A DNA stretch of 64,000 nt, taken from positions 1 to 64,000 of the forward strand of contig JADKKH010000008.1 of NCBI GenBank assembly GCA_016720585.1. The letters are read 5' to 3'. The translations under genes were made by a program, and so were the position numbers. The notes beneath the pieces are model-generated. The model saw only the letters and a program-made list of their open reading frames with translations, did not search any database and was not told the origin of the DNA. Positions 38,978 to 47,882 of this stretch are shown piece by piece. This DNA comes from Chitinophagaceae bacterium. GTDB lineage: Bacteria > Bacteroidota > Bacteroidia > Chitinophagales > Chitinophagaceae. How positions within the stretch are numbered: position 1 is the first letter of the stretch; every line of letters begins with the position of its first letter.

Positions 38978-40156
38978 TTATATTTTCCCAATACTTTGCT
39001 GAATAATAATGATGCTCATCCAGGTCATCAATGCTACTACGAGCCAACCGGTAATTTGCATCCACAACGGATGCCGGTAGGAAGGAAATAATCTTTTCTT
39101 TGTTACGGCGATCAGCATGATGGCAAGGGCAACCGGCAGGATCAATCCATTCAGGATGCCTGCCATGATCAGAATGGTACCCGGTGTTTGTTTCAGTAAA
39201 ACAAAAATGAGTGTTGAAAAAATAATAAACCCGGAGATCAGTACCCGTTGTTTTTTTTCTAATACCGGGCTGAATGTTTTCCAGAATGAAACAGATGTAA
39301 AGGATGCTCCAATGACAGAAGTGATCGCTGCTGACCATAATACCACTCCAAAAAATTTATACCCCGCATTACCGGCTGCCAATTGAAAAACGGAGGCAGC
39401 CGGGTTCTTCTCAAGCAAGGTTGCGCCACCCCACACCACACCTAAAGCAGCCAGGAATAAAACATACCGCATGATCGCTGTTATGATTATCCCCGTAATG
39501 GAACTCCTGTTTACCTGTGGTATGGCTGCCTTCCCTTTAATATTGGCATCTAGCAAACGGTGGGCTCCGGCAAAACTGATATAGCCACCCACGGTTCCTC
39601 CCACTAAAGCCACTATCATTCTAAGATCAATTTTTTCGGGCCAGAAACTATGTTGAATAGCTCTCCCGAAGGGAGGATGCGAAGCTATCATCACATAAAC
39701 CGTTAACCCGATCATGGCAATGCCTAAAATTTTTACAAAAAGATCAATGGCCTTACCCGCATCTTTCATCCAGAAAATAATCAGCGCAATACCACAACTG
39801 ATGATAGCGCCCCATTTGGCATCGATACCAGTAAGCACTTCCAATCCCATACCACATCCGGCAATATTGCCAACATTAAATGCCAGTCCTCCGAAAGCAA
39901 CCAGGGCTGCCAGCAAATATCCCAGACCGGGAAATAATTTATTAGAAAGATCCTGAGCCCGGTTTTCACTAACCGTTATGATCCTCCAGATATTCAATTG
40001 GGCACCAATATCAATTAGAATAGAAATAAGAATCACAAATCCAAAACTGGTCAGCAGTTGCTGTGTAAAAGCACTGGTATTATTTAGAAACCCCGGCCCG
40101 ATGGCAGAAGTGGCCATTAAGAATGCAGCACCGAGTATGGCAGAGTTTCGTTTCAT
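38978..40156 (-). CDS. NRAMP-related membrane transporter, divergent (YcsG-like)
   Basis: A 392-residue protein with about eleven helices and NRAMP topology. Helix 1 reads ATSAIGPGFLNNTSAF, where canonical metal transporters have DPGN. Helix 6 reads SFAGAHRLLDANIKGKAA, where they have a Met-Pro-His motif. Both metal-ligand motifs are therefore lost. Gene order NRAMP-like next to pxpA-pxpC-pxpB matches the Bacillus ycsF-ycsG-kipI-kipA arrangement, so transport of 5-oxoproline or a related compound is inferred, not shown. It lies 55 bases after pxpA on the same strand. Confidence 0.78.
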   Translation of the reverse strand: MKRNSAILGAAFLMATSAIGPGFLNNTSAFTQQLLTSFGFVILISILIDIGAQLNIWRIITVSENRAQDLSNKLFPGLGYLLAALVAFGGLAFNVGNIAGCGMGLEVLTGIDAKWGAIISCGIALIIFWMKDAGKAIDLFVKILGIAMIGLTVYVMIASHPPFGRAIQHSFWPEKIDLRMIVALVGGTVGGYISFAGAHRLLDANIKGKAAIPQVNRSSITGIIITAIMRYVLFLAALGVVWGGATLLEKNPAASVFQLAAGNAGYKFFGVVLWSAAITSVIGASFTSVSFWKTFSPVLEKKQRVLISGFIIFSTLIFVLLKQTPGTILIMAGILNGLILPVALAIMLIAVTKKRLFPSYRHPLWMQITGWLVVALMTWMSIIIIQQSIGKI

Positions 40157-40210
40157 AACACACCCAACCCTTTAAAGGAGGCTATAGGTCGTTTATTGTT
40201 TAAATAATCA

Positions 40211-41002
40211 TTACTTAATTGCATTATGAATTGCTTTTGCAAATGCTACTGCTTGTTTACCATCCCCATGAATACAAATGGTATCTGCAACAATAGGAAT
40301 TATTTTTCCGGTTAGGGTGGTTACAGTTCCTTCTTTTATAAGTTGCATTACCTGCGTAAGCATTTTACCGGTATCCTCTATCAATGCATCAGGCTGGGAA
40401 CGGGGCGTGAGTGAACCATCATCCTGGTAGGTACGGTCAGCAAAAACCTCGCTGGCCGTTTTTAGTCCGATGGCTTTTGATTCACTAATAGAAAAGCTGC
40501 CACTGAGACCGAATAAAATAAGGTTGCTGTCAAAATCTTTTACAGCTCTTGCAATAGTGTTAGCCAATGCCGGATCTTTTGCCGACATATTATATAGTGC
40601 ACCATGGGGTTTTACATGTTGCAGTTTTGTATCCAGTGAAGAAGCGATTTCCGTAAGAACCAGTAATTGCTGTGTTACCAGGTCATAAATTTCCCCGGGG
40701 TCAAGATTCATTTCGCTCCGTCCAAAATTCTTCCGGTCAAAAAAAGAGGGATGTGCACCAATCGCTACTTTATGCCTGACAGCTGATTCAACGGTACGCC
40801 ACATCGTTTCTGAATCACCTGCATGATAACCGCAGGCGATATTGGCGGAAGTAATATAAGGCATGATGTCATCATCGTTACCGGCGCCTTCACCGAGGTC
40901 ACAGTTTATGTCCGCCTTACCCGCTTCTCCTCTCCACAAGTTGAGCACAATGAGATTTGAAGCGTCATTAAACCCGTTGTTATTTTCTTTAGCAGCACTC
41001 AT
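40211..41002 (-). CDS. pxpA: 5-oxoprolinase subunit A (LamB/YcsF family)
   Basis: A 263-residue cytoplasmic protein with family motifs DINCDLGEGAGNDDDIMPYI, SANIACGYHAGDSETMWRTV, GAHPSFFDRKNFGRSEM, QHVKPHGALYN, EVFADRTYQDDGSLTPRSQ and CIHGDGKQAVAFAKAI. With PxpB and PxpC it forms the prokaryotic ATP-dependent 5-oxoprolinase that opens pyroglutamate to glutamate. Its ATG overlaps the stop of pxpC (ATGA at 40999-41002), showing translational coupling. Residues before DINCDLGEG are about 34 longer than usual, so an internal start is possible. Confidence 0.93.
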   Translation of the reverse strand: MSAAKENNNGFNDASNLIVLNLWRGEAGKADINCDLGEGAGNDDDIMPYITSANIACGYHAGDSETMWRTVESAVRHKVAIGAHPSFFDRKNFGRSEMNLDPGEIYDLVTQQLLVLTEIASSLDTKLQHVKPHGALYNMSAKDPALANTIARAVKDFDSNLILFGLSGSFSISESKAIGLKTASEVFADRTYQDDGSLTPRSQPDALIEDTGKMLTQVMQLIKEGTVTTLTGKIIPIVADTICIHGDGKQAVAFAKAIHNAIK

Positions 41003-42001
41003 CCTTTAAAATATTCCTGTAACCTGAATGTACAGGCATTTTGCAGTTGCAGCAAATGTTGCTGTTGTTTTATCCATAATTCTTCGGCAGTCTGCTGATC
41101 GGTAAGACGGAAATGGATCTTATCCCCTGCTTTCAACTGAGCCAATTTAGAATGATGGGCTGAAATAACATGGGCCACTCTCGGATACCCGCCGGAGGTT
41201 TGGTGGTCGGCCATTAAAATAATCAACCGCCCATCGGGCAATAATTGAATAGTGCCGAAACTTACACCAGATGAGATCACTTCTTCATGAGTCAGGCTAT
41301 GCAACGGAATATTATTCAGCCGGTAACCCATCCGGTCAGATTGCTGCGTGATGACAAAAGAGGTCATCGTAAAATTTTCTTTTGATTCGGTTGTAAAACG
41401 CTCCCATTCATTTCCGGGAAGAATGAACACTTCATTCGTTTCTTTCATTTCTCTCTTTCCATCATGCAGAAAATTAATATCCGCCTGCCAGGGTAATACG
41501 ATAAAATCATTTTGTCCGATTATAAATGAAGTTGGATGATTAAAAAAAAGCTCATCGTCTTTATGCAGGTTTCTTCCCTGGTACCCGCCGGCTTTTGCTT
41601 TAAGGTGGGTACTGAAACTGTTCATCCAGGGTTTTTAGGACAAATCCTCCGGACACAGCTAAATAAGCCCTGGCCCCTTTTTCCGGTTTATGGAATTGCA
41701 GGACATCATTTTTACCAACAATGATCGGATGCAGCTGAGGTACCGCTTCGCCATTGATACTGGCAGAGAAATCGGCACCGCCTAATGCGATAAGGGCAGG
41801 ATGGGTAAACATAAAAACCGATGCCGGGAAATGCAATTCAATAACGGCTTCGCCCGGATGATTACCTACGAGGATATTGGTTACCTGCATAGCATAGGTA
41901 TCCATCGCCCCGCAAGGATTAATACCCAGGTGCTGATTACCGAAGCGACCACCATCCTGCAGGGTATCCAGTATACCTGCTTTTATTACTTTCAAACTCA
42001 T
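40999..42001 (-). CDS. pxpC: 5-oxoprolinase subunit C (biotin-dependent carboxyltransferase/KipA family), one frameshift
   Basis: The N-terminal part (41600-42001) reads MSLKVIKAGILDTLQDGGRF, LGINPCGAMDTYAM, ELHFPASVFMFTHPALIALG and AYLAVSGGFV. The C-terminal part (40999-41625) continues AKAGGYQGRNLHKDDELFF, FHDGKREMKETNEVFIL-like strands, HEEVISSGVSFGTIQLLPDG and ADHQTSGGYPRVAHVISA. One base error near 41620, beside a TTTTT run, separates them; the corrected protein is about 333 residues, normal for the family. Four-base overlaps with both pxpB and pxpA support one operon and argue that the gene is functional. Confidence 0.9.
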
Positions 42002-42741
42002 AACTGATTCCTTCCCGGTAAGGACCGGGATTGAATTTCATAATAATGTTCTTTGGTGATGGAATAAAATTGTACGCAGTCCCCGGCTCTTAATAGAGTT
42101 GGTGCTTCATTTTCTGCATCAAATAATTTTACCGGTGTTCTTCCGATGATCTGCCATCCACCCGGAGATGCCAGGGGATAAATTCCTGTTTGCTTTCCGG
42201 CAATACCCACATTCCCGGCAACCATACCGACAGGTTGTGGTTTCCGGGGCATGGTAATTCTTTCATCCACTTCTCCCATATATGCAAAGCCCGGCAAAAA
42301 CCCGAGCATATACACTTTATATTTTTTTGCTGTATGAATATGTACCACTTCCTCCACAGAAATATTTTTTGTTGCAGCCAGATGACGTATGTCGGTTGCA
42401 AATTCTTCTGCATAACAAACCGGAATCTGTATCTGTCGTTCATGTATTTCGTAAGGCTCAATGGGCTGCTGTAATCTCTCCAGTAATTGATGCTTCATCC
42501 ATTCAAAAACCGTTTGACCCATCGTCTTAATGTTCTTTAAAGCCCATACATCATAATAAATCGTAAGTGAACTGTAGGCAGGAACCGCTTCTATCATTCC
42601 GGGTAAGGGTTGCAGTTGCAGCTGGCGGAACCGTGCAATCACTTCGTTATTGATAATTTCATCTATACAGTTACCAAAGTCGACAGTAATGGCAGCATCA
42701 CCGAGGGGGAAAATACGGTATGGCAGATTCGGGTAATTCAT
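41998..42741 (-). CDS. pxpB: 5-oxoprolinase subunit B (KipI family)
   Basis: A protein of about 247 residues. Motifs: FPLGDAAITVDFGNCID, PGMIEAVPAYSSLTIYYDVW, HERQIQIPVCYAEEFATDIR, VYMLGFLPGFAYMGEVDERI, TMPRKPQPVGMVAGNVGIAG and GIYPLASPGGWQIIGRTPVK are diagnostic. It pairs with PxpC in the 5-oxoprolinase complex. I chose the ATG at 42739-42741 (MNYPNLPYRIF); the upstream ATG at 42789 overlaps the divergent radical SAM gene start. First gene of the minus-strand operon pxpB-pxpC-pxpA-NRAMP-like. Confidence 0.93.
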   Translation of the reverse strand: MNYPNLPYRIFPLGDAAITVDFGNCIDEIINNEVIARFRQLQLQPLPGMIEAVPAYSSLTIYYDVWALKNIKTMGQTVFEWMKHQLLERLQQPIEPYEIHERQIQIPVCYAEEFATDIRHLAATKNISVEEVVHIHTAKKYKVYMLGFLPGFAYMGEVDERITMPRKPQPVGMVAGNVGIAGKQTGIYPLASPGGWQIIGRTPVKLFDAENEAPTLLRAGDCVQFYSITKEHYYEIQSRSLPGRNQL

Positions 42742-42782
42742 CTCAAATCCATTTGAAGATACCAACTTAACTTTACTCCCCG

Positions 42783-43814
42783 ATGGCAAGATTCAACCGA
42801 AGTGACAGTCTCAATTTATTGACCAAACTTACCCCCCGCCGTGCCTGGAACGCACTGAAAGTTTTGAGCAGCTTTTATATAAGTAAATGGACCAAACGGC
42901 CGGTACAATGGGGTTATCCTATTTCCATTTCATTCGAGCCCACCACTTCCTGTAACCTGCGTTGCCCCGAATGTCCCAGCGGGCTAAGGGCTTTCACCCG
43001 GCCAATTGGTATGCTGCAGCCTGATTTTTTCAGTGAAACTATTGACCAGCTTTCCAAAGAACTGCTATACCTTGTTTTTTATTTCCAGGGAGAGCCCTAC
43101 CTGAACCCGGATTTTTTGGATATGGTAGCCTATGCATCGAAGAAAAAAATTTATACGGCCACTTCTACCAATGCACATTATCTGACAGATGAAAATGCGA
43201 AACGAACTATTGAAAGTGGTTTGGACCGACTCATCATTTCAATTGATGGTACCACACAGGAAGTGTACCAGCAATACCGTATCGGGGGCGATCTTGGTAA
43301 AGTAATAGAAGGTGCAAAGAATATTGTGAAGTGGAAAAAAACATTGAAAAGTAATAAGCCATTCGTGGTATTTCAATTTTTAGTAGTGAAACCCAATGAA
43401 CACCAGGTGGAGGATGTAAAAAAACTGGCGAAAGAAGTAGGGGTGGATGATGTGTGGTTTAAAACAGCCCAGGTATATGATTTTAAAAATGATCCGAACC
43501 AATTGATTCCGAGTATTGACAAATACAGCCGTTACCGCAAAACCGAAAATGGACATACCTTTAAAGGCAAACTGGCCAATCATTGCTGGAGGCTCTGGCA
43601 TGATCCGGTGATAACCTGGGATGGGTTGGTTGCTCCCTGTTGTTTTGATAAAGATGCACAACACCAGTTGGGAGATTTACGGAAAAAATCATTCAAGGAG
43701 ATCTGGAAGAACGGAGCTTATACTACTTTTAGAAAAAATATATTGAAAGGCCGGAAAAATATTGATATCTGTTCGAATTGCAGTGAGGGAACGAAAGTTT
43801 GGAGTAACGATTAA
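42783..43814 (+). CDS. Radical SAM/SPASM domain protein
   Basis: A 343-residue protein. Near residue 53 TTSCNLRCPECPSG holds the CxxxCxxC radical SAM cluster motif. FYFQGEPYLNPDFLDM and TATSTNAHYLTDENAKRTIE form the barrel, and LDRLIISIDGTTQEVYQQYR is the GGE/ISIDG region. The C-terminal SPASM part has VAPCCFDKDAQHQLGDL and IDICSNCSEG cysteines for auxiliary clusters. SPASM enzymes modify peptides or act in cofactor synthesis. No precursor peptide is evident nearby, so the substrate is unknown. It is divergent from pxpB, with only tens of bases between the starts. Confidence 0.88.
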   Translation: MARFNRSDSLNLLTKLTPRRAWNALKVLSSFYISKWTKRPVQWGYPISISFEPTTSCNLRCPECPSGLRAFTRPIGMLQPDFFSETIDQLSKELLYLVFYFQGEPYLNPDFLDMVAYASKKKIYTATSTNAHYLTDENAKRTIESGLDRLIISIDGTTQEVYQQYRIGGDLGKVIEGAKNIVKWKKTLKSNKPFVVFQFLVVKPNEHQVEDVKKLAKEVGVDDVWFKTAQVYDFKNDPNQLIPSIDKYSRYRKTENGHTFKGKLANHCWRLWHDPVITWDGLVAPCCFDKDAQHQLGDLRKKSFKEIWKNGAYTTFRKNILKGRKNIDICSNCSEGTKVWSND

Positions 43815-43858
43815 AACCTCACCCCAACCCTCTCCATGAAATTGAGAGGGGGTAAAAC
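43815..43858. repeat. Small hairpin repeat (CTCTCC/GAGAGG type)
   Basis: ACCCTCTC and GAGAGGGG form a hairpin between the radical SAM and DinB genes, within the sequence CCTCACCCCAACCCTCTCC. Similar CCTC-rich/GAGG-rich pairs occur at 38829-38977. It may serve as a weak terminator or belong to a multi-copy intergenic repeat. Confidence 0.4.
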
Positions 43859-43866
43859 AAACTAAT

Positions 43867-44352
43867 ATGCAAATGCCGTCTTCTATATCCACCCGGTTGC
43901 AATACCAGCATAAATCACTGATGGATATTATTGACGGTATAACGGATGAGGATATCAGGCAGCCGGTAATTGCCGGTAAATGGTCGATCTTTGAACATAT
44001 CGTTCACCTGCAAAGCTACCAGCACACATTTATTGACCGGGTAAAACAAATACTGGAAAACAATAACCCTTCTTTTCCCGGATATTCGGCAGCATCCGAT
44101 CCTTTGTTTAAGGACAATTGCCAAAAATATTCCCGCGAAGTAATGCAGGATCTCATCACCACAAGAAAGGAGATAGCGGCCGGTATGCTCTCTTTTCCGG
44201 AAGTTGATTTAGCAAAAACAGGGATCCATCCTGCGTTTGGACAAATGACTTTGTTACAATGGTTGAATTTTTTCTTACTGCACGAAGCGCATCATTTATT
44301 TGCCATTTTTAAACTGGCTTCAGAAATAAAGAAGGGGAAGGAAAATAACTGA
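43867..44352 (+). CDS. DinB family protein
   Basis: A 161-residue four-helix-bundle protein. RLQYQHKSLMDIIDGITDED, KWSIFEHIVHLQSYQHTFID (first His), and LNFFLLHEAHHLFAIFKL (His-x-x-x-His) give the three metal-binding His positions of the DinB/YfiT fold. Such proteins are metal-dependent transferases or of unknown role. It lies 52 bases after the radical SAM gene and may be co-transcribed. Confidence 0.85.
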   Translation: MQMPSSISTRLQYQHKSLMDIIDGITDEDIRQPVIAGKWSIFEHIVHLQSYQHTFIDRVKQILENNNPSFPGYSAASDPLFKDNCQKYSREVMQDLITTRKEIAAGMLSFPEVDLAKTGIHPAFGQMTLLQWLNFFLLHEAHHLFAIFKLASEIKKGKENN

Positions 44353-44745
44353 TTACAGGTTGTGATCACCCTTTATTGATCCTAATACGGACAGAAGTCC
44401 TTTGCGTGTAAAGTCACACACTCAAAATCATTGGTGGATTTGCAAGTTCTACCACTTTTTCATCTCATCAAAAATAGACGTGTAGAAGGAAGTAAATCCT
44501 TCAAAAAAACTACGGATGGATTCGGATAGTAGCTTCATGGTTCAGGAATTTAAGGTTCGTACTGTAAAGCAACACATTTTCCCGGTCTGCTGCAATACCA
44601 CAAAGAGGGGATTTTATACACTTTTGCTGCTCCGGCAATGTTAATAAATGACTAATCCGGGTATTATCAAGGGATTTATTTGGATTTTCAATGTTGCAAC
44701 ATTAATTTTGCTCTTTTAATTATTAACTTCTAAAAACACTATACC
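44353..44745. other. Intergenic region with a downstream promoter
   Basis: No gene is visible in 393 bases. The only recognisable element is the Bacteroidota-type promoter at 44679-44710, listed separately, driving the NTF2-like gene. Confidence 0.5.
44679..44710 (+). promoter_or_regulatory. Bacteroidota-type promoter
   Basis: A TTTG at 44679-44682 is followed after 20 bases by TAATTTTG at 44703-44710, matching the Bacteroidota -33 TTTG and -7 TAnnTTTG elements with normal spacing. The expected start of transcription is about 44717, some 29 bases before the NTF2-like gene start. Confidence 0.7.
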
Positions 44746-45099
44746 ATGACTGATTTAAGAACCAATGTTGACCAGTTAAATCAAATGATACTGGAAGGAA
44801 AGATCCTGGAAGCTTTTGAAAAATTTTATTCTGAAGACGTAGTAATGCAGGACAATGACTACCCTGCCCGGGTGGGTAAAGATGTTTGCCGCCAGTTTGA
44901 AGAGGCTTTTGTAAACGGTCTTACTGAATTCCGCGGCGCCCGGATCGTCAATACCATCATCAGTGATGACCTGGCTGTTACCGAGTGGTGGATGGATTAT
45001 ACACACAAAGATTTTGGAACCCGTAACTACACCCAACTGGCCGTTCAACGCTGGAAAAACGGTAAGATTACGGAAGAGAAGTTCTACTACAACAATTAA
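44746..45099 (+). CDS. SnoaL/NTF2-like domain protein
   Basis: A 117-residue soluble protein with an NTF2-like fold: LRTNVDQLNQMILEGKILEA, FYSEDVVMQDNDYPARVGKD, DLAVTEWWMDYTHKDFG and VQRWKNGKITEEKFYYNN. The function is unknown. The gene has a clear promoter upstream and a terminator after it, so it is a single transcription unit that is likely well expressed. The MarR gene downstream could regulate it, by position only. Confidence 0.85.
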   Translation: MTDLRTNVDQLNQMILEGKILEAFEKFYSEDVVMQDNDYPARVGKDVCRQFEEAFVNGLTEFRGARIVNTIISDDLAVTEWWMDYTHKDFGTRNYTQLAVQRWKNGKITEEKFYYNN

Positions 45100-45118
45100 G
45101 CTGCTGTTGTTATACTTT

Positions 45119-45162
45119 AAAAAGTTTTGGGCAAAGCACCCAGCTTCGCTCAAAACTTTTTA
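45119..45162 (+). terminator. Rho-independent terminator
   Basis: AAAAAGTTTTG at 45119-45129 is perfectly complementary to CAAAACTTTTT at 45151-45161, extended by GGGC/GCT pairs, with a T-rich 3' end. It follows the NTF2-like stop by about 20 bases. The A/T symmetry means it may work in both directions. Confidence 0.7.
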
Positions 45163-45186
45163 CTTTTAATAATTAAGTTTTTATTT

Positions 45187-45645
45187 ATGGGTATCGATAA
45201 AGATATACAGCAGGTAAAATTCCGGAACCTGCATCAGAAGGCAGCTATAAATCTTATTTATACCCTTTCCTGGATGCGGGAAAAAACAAATGCCATCTTT
45301 GATGCAGAAGAAATAACTCCCCAGCAATTCAATATTCTCCGGATATTAAGAGGCAGCTTTCCACAACCCCTTTCCACGTTACAGATAAGAGAGCGGATGC
45401 TGGAAAAAATGAGTGATACCAGCCGTATTGTTGACCGGCTCATTGCCAAAGGCCTGGTAAAAAAATTAACCTGCAAGAATGACCGCCGCCTCGTAGACGT
45501 CATCATTACAGATAAAGGGAAAAAATTACTGGAACGATTAGATACCCGCCAGGATGAAATTGATGGAGTGCTGGGAAATCTTTCAGAAAAAGATGCTAAT
45601 ATTCTCAGCGACCTGCTGGATAAGATACGGGATGGCAGTGAATAA
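45187..45645 (+). CDS. MarR family transcriptional regulator
   Basis: A 152-residue winged-helix DNA-binding protein starting MGIDKDIQQVKFRNLHQKAA. The upstream in-frame ATG at 45127 lies inside the terminator and is rejected. Motifs: EITPQQFNILRILRGSFP (helix 2), LQIRERMLEKMSDTSRIVDR (recognition helix) and the wing LVKKLTCKNDRRLVDVIITD, with D-x-R typical of MarR. Its ligand and targets are unknown. Confidence 0.9.
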   Translation: MGIDKDIQQVKFRNLHQKAAINLIYTLSWMREKTNAIFDAEEITPQQFNILRILRGSFPQPLSTLQIRERMLEKMSDTSRIVDRLIAKGLVKKLTCKNDRRLVDVIITDKGKKLLERLDTRQDEIDGVLGNLSEKDANILSDLLDKIRDGSE

Positions 45646-45721
45646 TGTATTTTTACAGCTGAGCCTGCCTTTATGAAGACAGGTTTAAAGAACCACCATT
45701 ATTTATTCCGAATCTGAAAAC

Positions 45722-47272
45722 ATGAAGAGATCCGCCAGTTGGTTATTGCCCGCCCTATTTTTCTTTCAATGCGCTTCCGCCCAACCTAAATATGAATTTC
45801 GGGGTGTATGGATAGCCACCGTTGATAATATTGACTGGCCCACATATGGTGTGTGGGAACCGGAAAAACAAAAAGCAGAATATATCAAGATCCTCGATAT
45901 GCACCAGCGAAATGGTATGAATGCCATGATCGTACAGGTGCGCCCTGCAGCAGATGCCTTTTACCCATCCTCTTATGAGCCGTGGAGCCAATGGCTTACC
46001 GGCGAACAGGGTAAACCACCCGCACCTTATTATGACCCTCTCCAGTTTATGATTGAAGAAACACATAAAAGAGGCATGGAGTTTCATGCCTGGTTGAATC
46101 CCTACCGGGCTAATTTCAATATCAATACGGCCAGTATCGCAGCAAATCATATCACCCGAATCCATCCTGAATGGTTCCTGACCTATGGCGATAAAAAATA
46201 TTTTGACCCGGGAAATAAAGACGCACAAAAATTTGTTGTGACCGTTGTCCGTGATATTGTAAAAAGATATGACGTGGATGCCATCCACATGGATGATTAT
46301 TTTTATCCGTATCGTATACCCGGTAAAGAATTTCCAGATGAAGCGACATACAGAAATTCGGGAAGTAAACTGTCTAAAGATGACTGGCGCCGCAGCAATA
46401 CAGATTCTATTATACAGGCGCTGAGTATGGTGATCAAACAGGAAAAAAGACTTTGCAAATTCGGCATATCCCCGTTCAGCGTATGGCGTAATAATGATAA
46501 AGACCCGGAAAGGGGTAGCGATAGCCGTGGCGGTCAAACTAATTATGATGATCTATATGCCGATATTTTATTATGGATGAAAAAGAAATGGATTGATTAT
46601 GTGACGCCCCAACTCTACCTGGAGATCGGCCATCCAAAAATTGATTATGCAAAAATGCTGGACTGGTGGAGCCGTAACAGTTATGGCCGTCATATTTATA
46701 TTGGTCATGGCATTTACCGGGCCGGTGGAAAAGAAGCGGGATGGAATAATCCCAACCAGCTACCCGACCAGATAAAATTATTACGCCGCTATCCGAATGT
46801 GCAGGGCAGCATTTATTTCAGCAGCAAAACCTTCAGCCGCAATCCCAATGGCTGGAATGACAGCCTGCAAAATAATTATTACCGGTACCCGGCCTTATTA
46901 CCGCCGATGCGGTGGATCGATAATGAAAAACCCTGGCCACCGATTGTAGAACGTGCGATAACGAATGACTCCGTGATCCGGTTAACCGCAAGACCTGATC
47001 CCAGAAACCGGGTTGAGATCAAATATTATGTCGTGTACCAATATACGGCAGATTCAGACAGTGAAACCTTCGGGAATGTGCCGAAATATATTTCCCGGTT
47101 TGTAACGCTGCCGGCTGGTTTTACTTTTACTGAAAATCTTTCATCACAGTACTATTCCTACCGTTATGTAATTACCGCAGTAGGAAAAAATAACAATGAA
47201 AGTGATCTGAGCGAGATAGCCATATTGGTACAACCGGGAGGGAAATGGGAGTTTTATGCCCCTAACCCTTAA
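45722..47272 (+). CDS. GHL10-type family 10 glycosylhydrolase-like protein, secreted
   Basis: An intact 516-residue protein with a signal peptide (MKRSASWLLPALFFFQCASA). The mature part begins KYEFRGVWIATVDNIDWPTY. The (beta/alpha)8 barrel includes VQVRPAADAFYPSSYEPWSQ, EFHAWLNPYRANFNIN and YDVDAIHMDDYFYPYRIPGK with the conserved acidic residues, and ends with a fibronectin-like C-terminal domain (about 420-516). The family is a predicted glycoside hydrolase of unknown substrate, with several members acting near peptidoglycan. The paralogue at 2746-4255 is a lipoprotein, whereas this one has no lipobox. Confidence 0.88.
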   Translation: MKRSASWLLPALFFFQCASAQPKYEFRGVWIATVDNIDWPTYGVWEPEKQKAEYIKILDMHQRNGMNAMIVQVRPAADAFYPSSYEPWSQWLTGEQGKPPAPYYDPLQFMIEETHKRGMEFHAWLNPYRANFNINTASIAANHITRIHPEWFLTYGDKKYFDPGNKDAQKFVVTVVRDIVKRYDVDAIHMDDYFYPYRIPGKEFPDEATYRNSGSKLSKDDWRRSNTDSIIQALSMVIKQEKRLCKFGISPFSVWRNNDKDPERGSDSRGGQTNYDDLYADILLWMKKKWIDYVTPQLYLEIGHPKIDYAKMLDWWSRNSYGRHIYIGHGIYRAGGKEAGWNNPNQLPDQIKLLRRYPNVQGSIYFSSKTFSRNPNGWNDSLQNNYYRYPALLPPMRWIDNEKPWPPIVERAITNDSVIRLTARPDPRNRVEIKYYVVYQYTADSDSETFGNVPKYISRFVTLPAGFTFTENLSSQYYSYRYVITAVGKNNNESDLSEIAILVQPGGKWEFYAPNP

Positions 47273-47343
47273 GGGGAAATAATATTCCTGACATTTTCTA
47301 TCTTTATACTTGTTTGATCTTTGTAATTAATAAAATTATTGGC

Positions 47344-47538
47344 ATGTCTTCCCTTATTATCTCTCCAAAAAATATCAAAGAACTTCAGTTTGTCCGGGAA
47401 TTATTGGACAAAATGAAGATCCGCAATAAATTACTGACTGCTGAAGAAAAAGAAGATCTTGGACTTTCAGTCCTGATGAGCAAAGTGGACCGGAATAAAA
47501 AAGTAGATCGGAATACCATTATGAAAAAACTGAAATAA
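47344..47538 (+). CDS. Putative antitoxin of a RelE-type pair
   Basis: A 64-residue, highly charged, helical protein starting MSSLIISPKNIKELQFVREL, with EEKEDLGLSVLMSKVDRNKK in the C-terminal half. It stands directly before a RelE/ParE-like toxin and its stop overlaps the toxin ATG. It resembles short antitoxin components lacking a clear DNA-binding fold. An ATG at 47314 would add ten residues. Confidence 0.7.
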   Translation: MSSLIISPKNIKELQFVRELLDKMKIRNKLLTAEEKEDLGLSVLMSKVDRNKKVDRNTIMKKLK

Positions 47539-47804
47539 TGCAGGTTGAATTTCTTTTTTCATTCAACAAAGACCTGGGCAAACTATCTTCAGCAATTACC
47601 CGAAAATCAGTGAAAAAATTAATATTGAAACTGGAAGCAGCTAAAACACTTTCTGAAATACCGCATATAAAAAAATTACAAGGCCATCCCGATGCCTGGC
47701 GGATCCGGCTTGGGAACTACAGGGTTGGTTTCTTTTTTAGAAATAATAGTATTCTATTGGCAAGGGTAGTTGACAGAAAAGATATTTACAGTGTGTTTCC
47801 CTAA
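47538..47804 (+). CDS. RelE/ParE-family toxin
   Basis: An 88-residue basic protein with a RelE fold: MQVEFLFSFNKDLGKLSSAI, helix ITRKSVKKLILKLEAAKT, then IKKLQGHPDAWRIRLGNYRV and GFFFRNNSILLARVVDRKDI-Y. The R-I-x-x-G-x-Y-R-V strand is diagnostic of RelE/HigB-type mRNA interferases or ParE. The start codon overlaps the antitoxin stop (TAATG). The likely role is translation arrest under stress, inferred from the family. Confidence 0.85.
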   Translation: MQVEFLFSFNKDLGKLSSAITRKSVKKLILKLEAAKTLSEIPHIKKLQGHPDAWRIRLGNYRVGFFFRNNSILLARVVDRKDIYSVFP

Positions 47805-47825
47805 AAACTTATCATCTCACTTTTC

Positions 47826-47833
47826 TACCTTTG
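47826..47833 (+). promoter_or_regulatory. Promoter -7 element upstream of the KdnA-like gene
   Basis: TACCTTTG matches the Bacteroidota -7 consensus TAnnTTTG and lies about 50 bases before the start codon at 47883. No good -33 TTTG is found at the usual distance. Confidence 0.45.
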
Positions 47834-47882
47834 CGGTCTTCTCCTTTGAACTAATGAATTTGTAACCTTAAAAAATCTCCCC

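Noticed and set aside
41600..41625. Programmed ribosomal frameshift in pxpC
   Set aside because: The gap lies by a T-run in an enzyme normally read in one frame, and similar single-base breaks affect unrelated genes. A sequencing indel is simpler.
42783..42789. pxpB starting at 42789
   Set aside because: It overlaps the divergent radical SAM start. The ATG at 42741 directly precedes the conserved FPLGDAA motif.
45127..45186. MarR start at 45127
   Set aside because: The segment lies within a transcription terminator and encodes residues unlike MarR N-termini.
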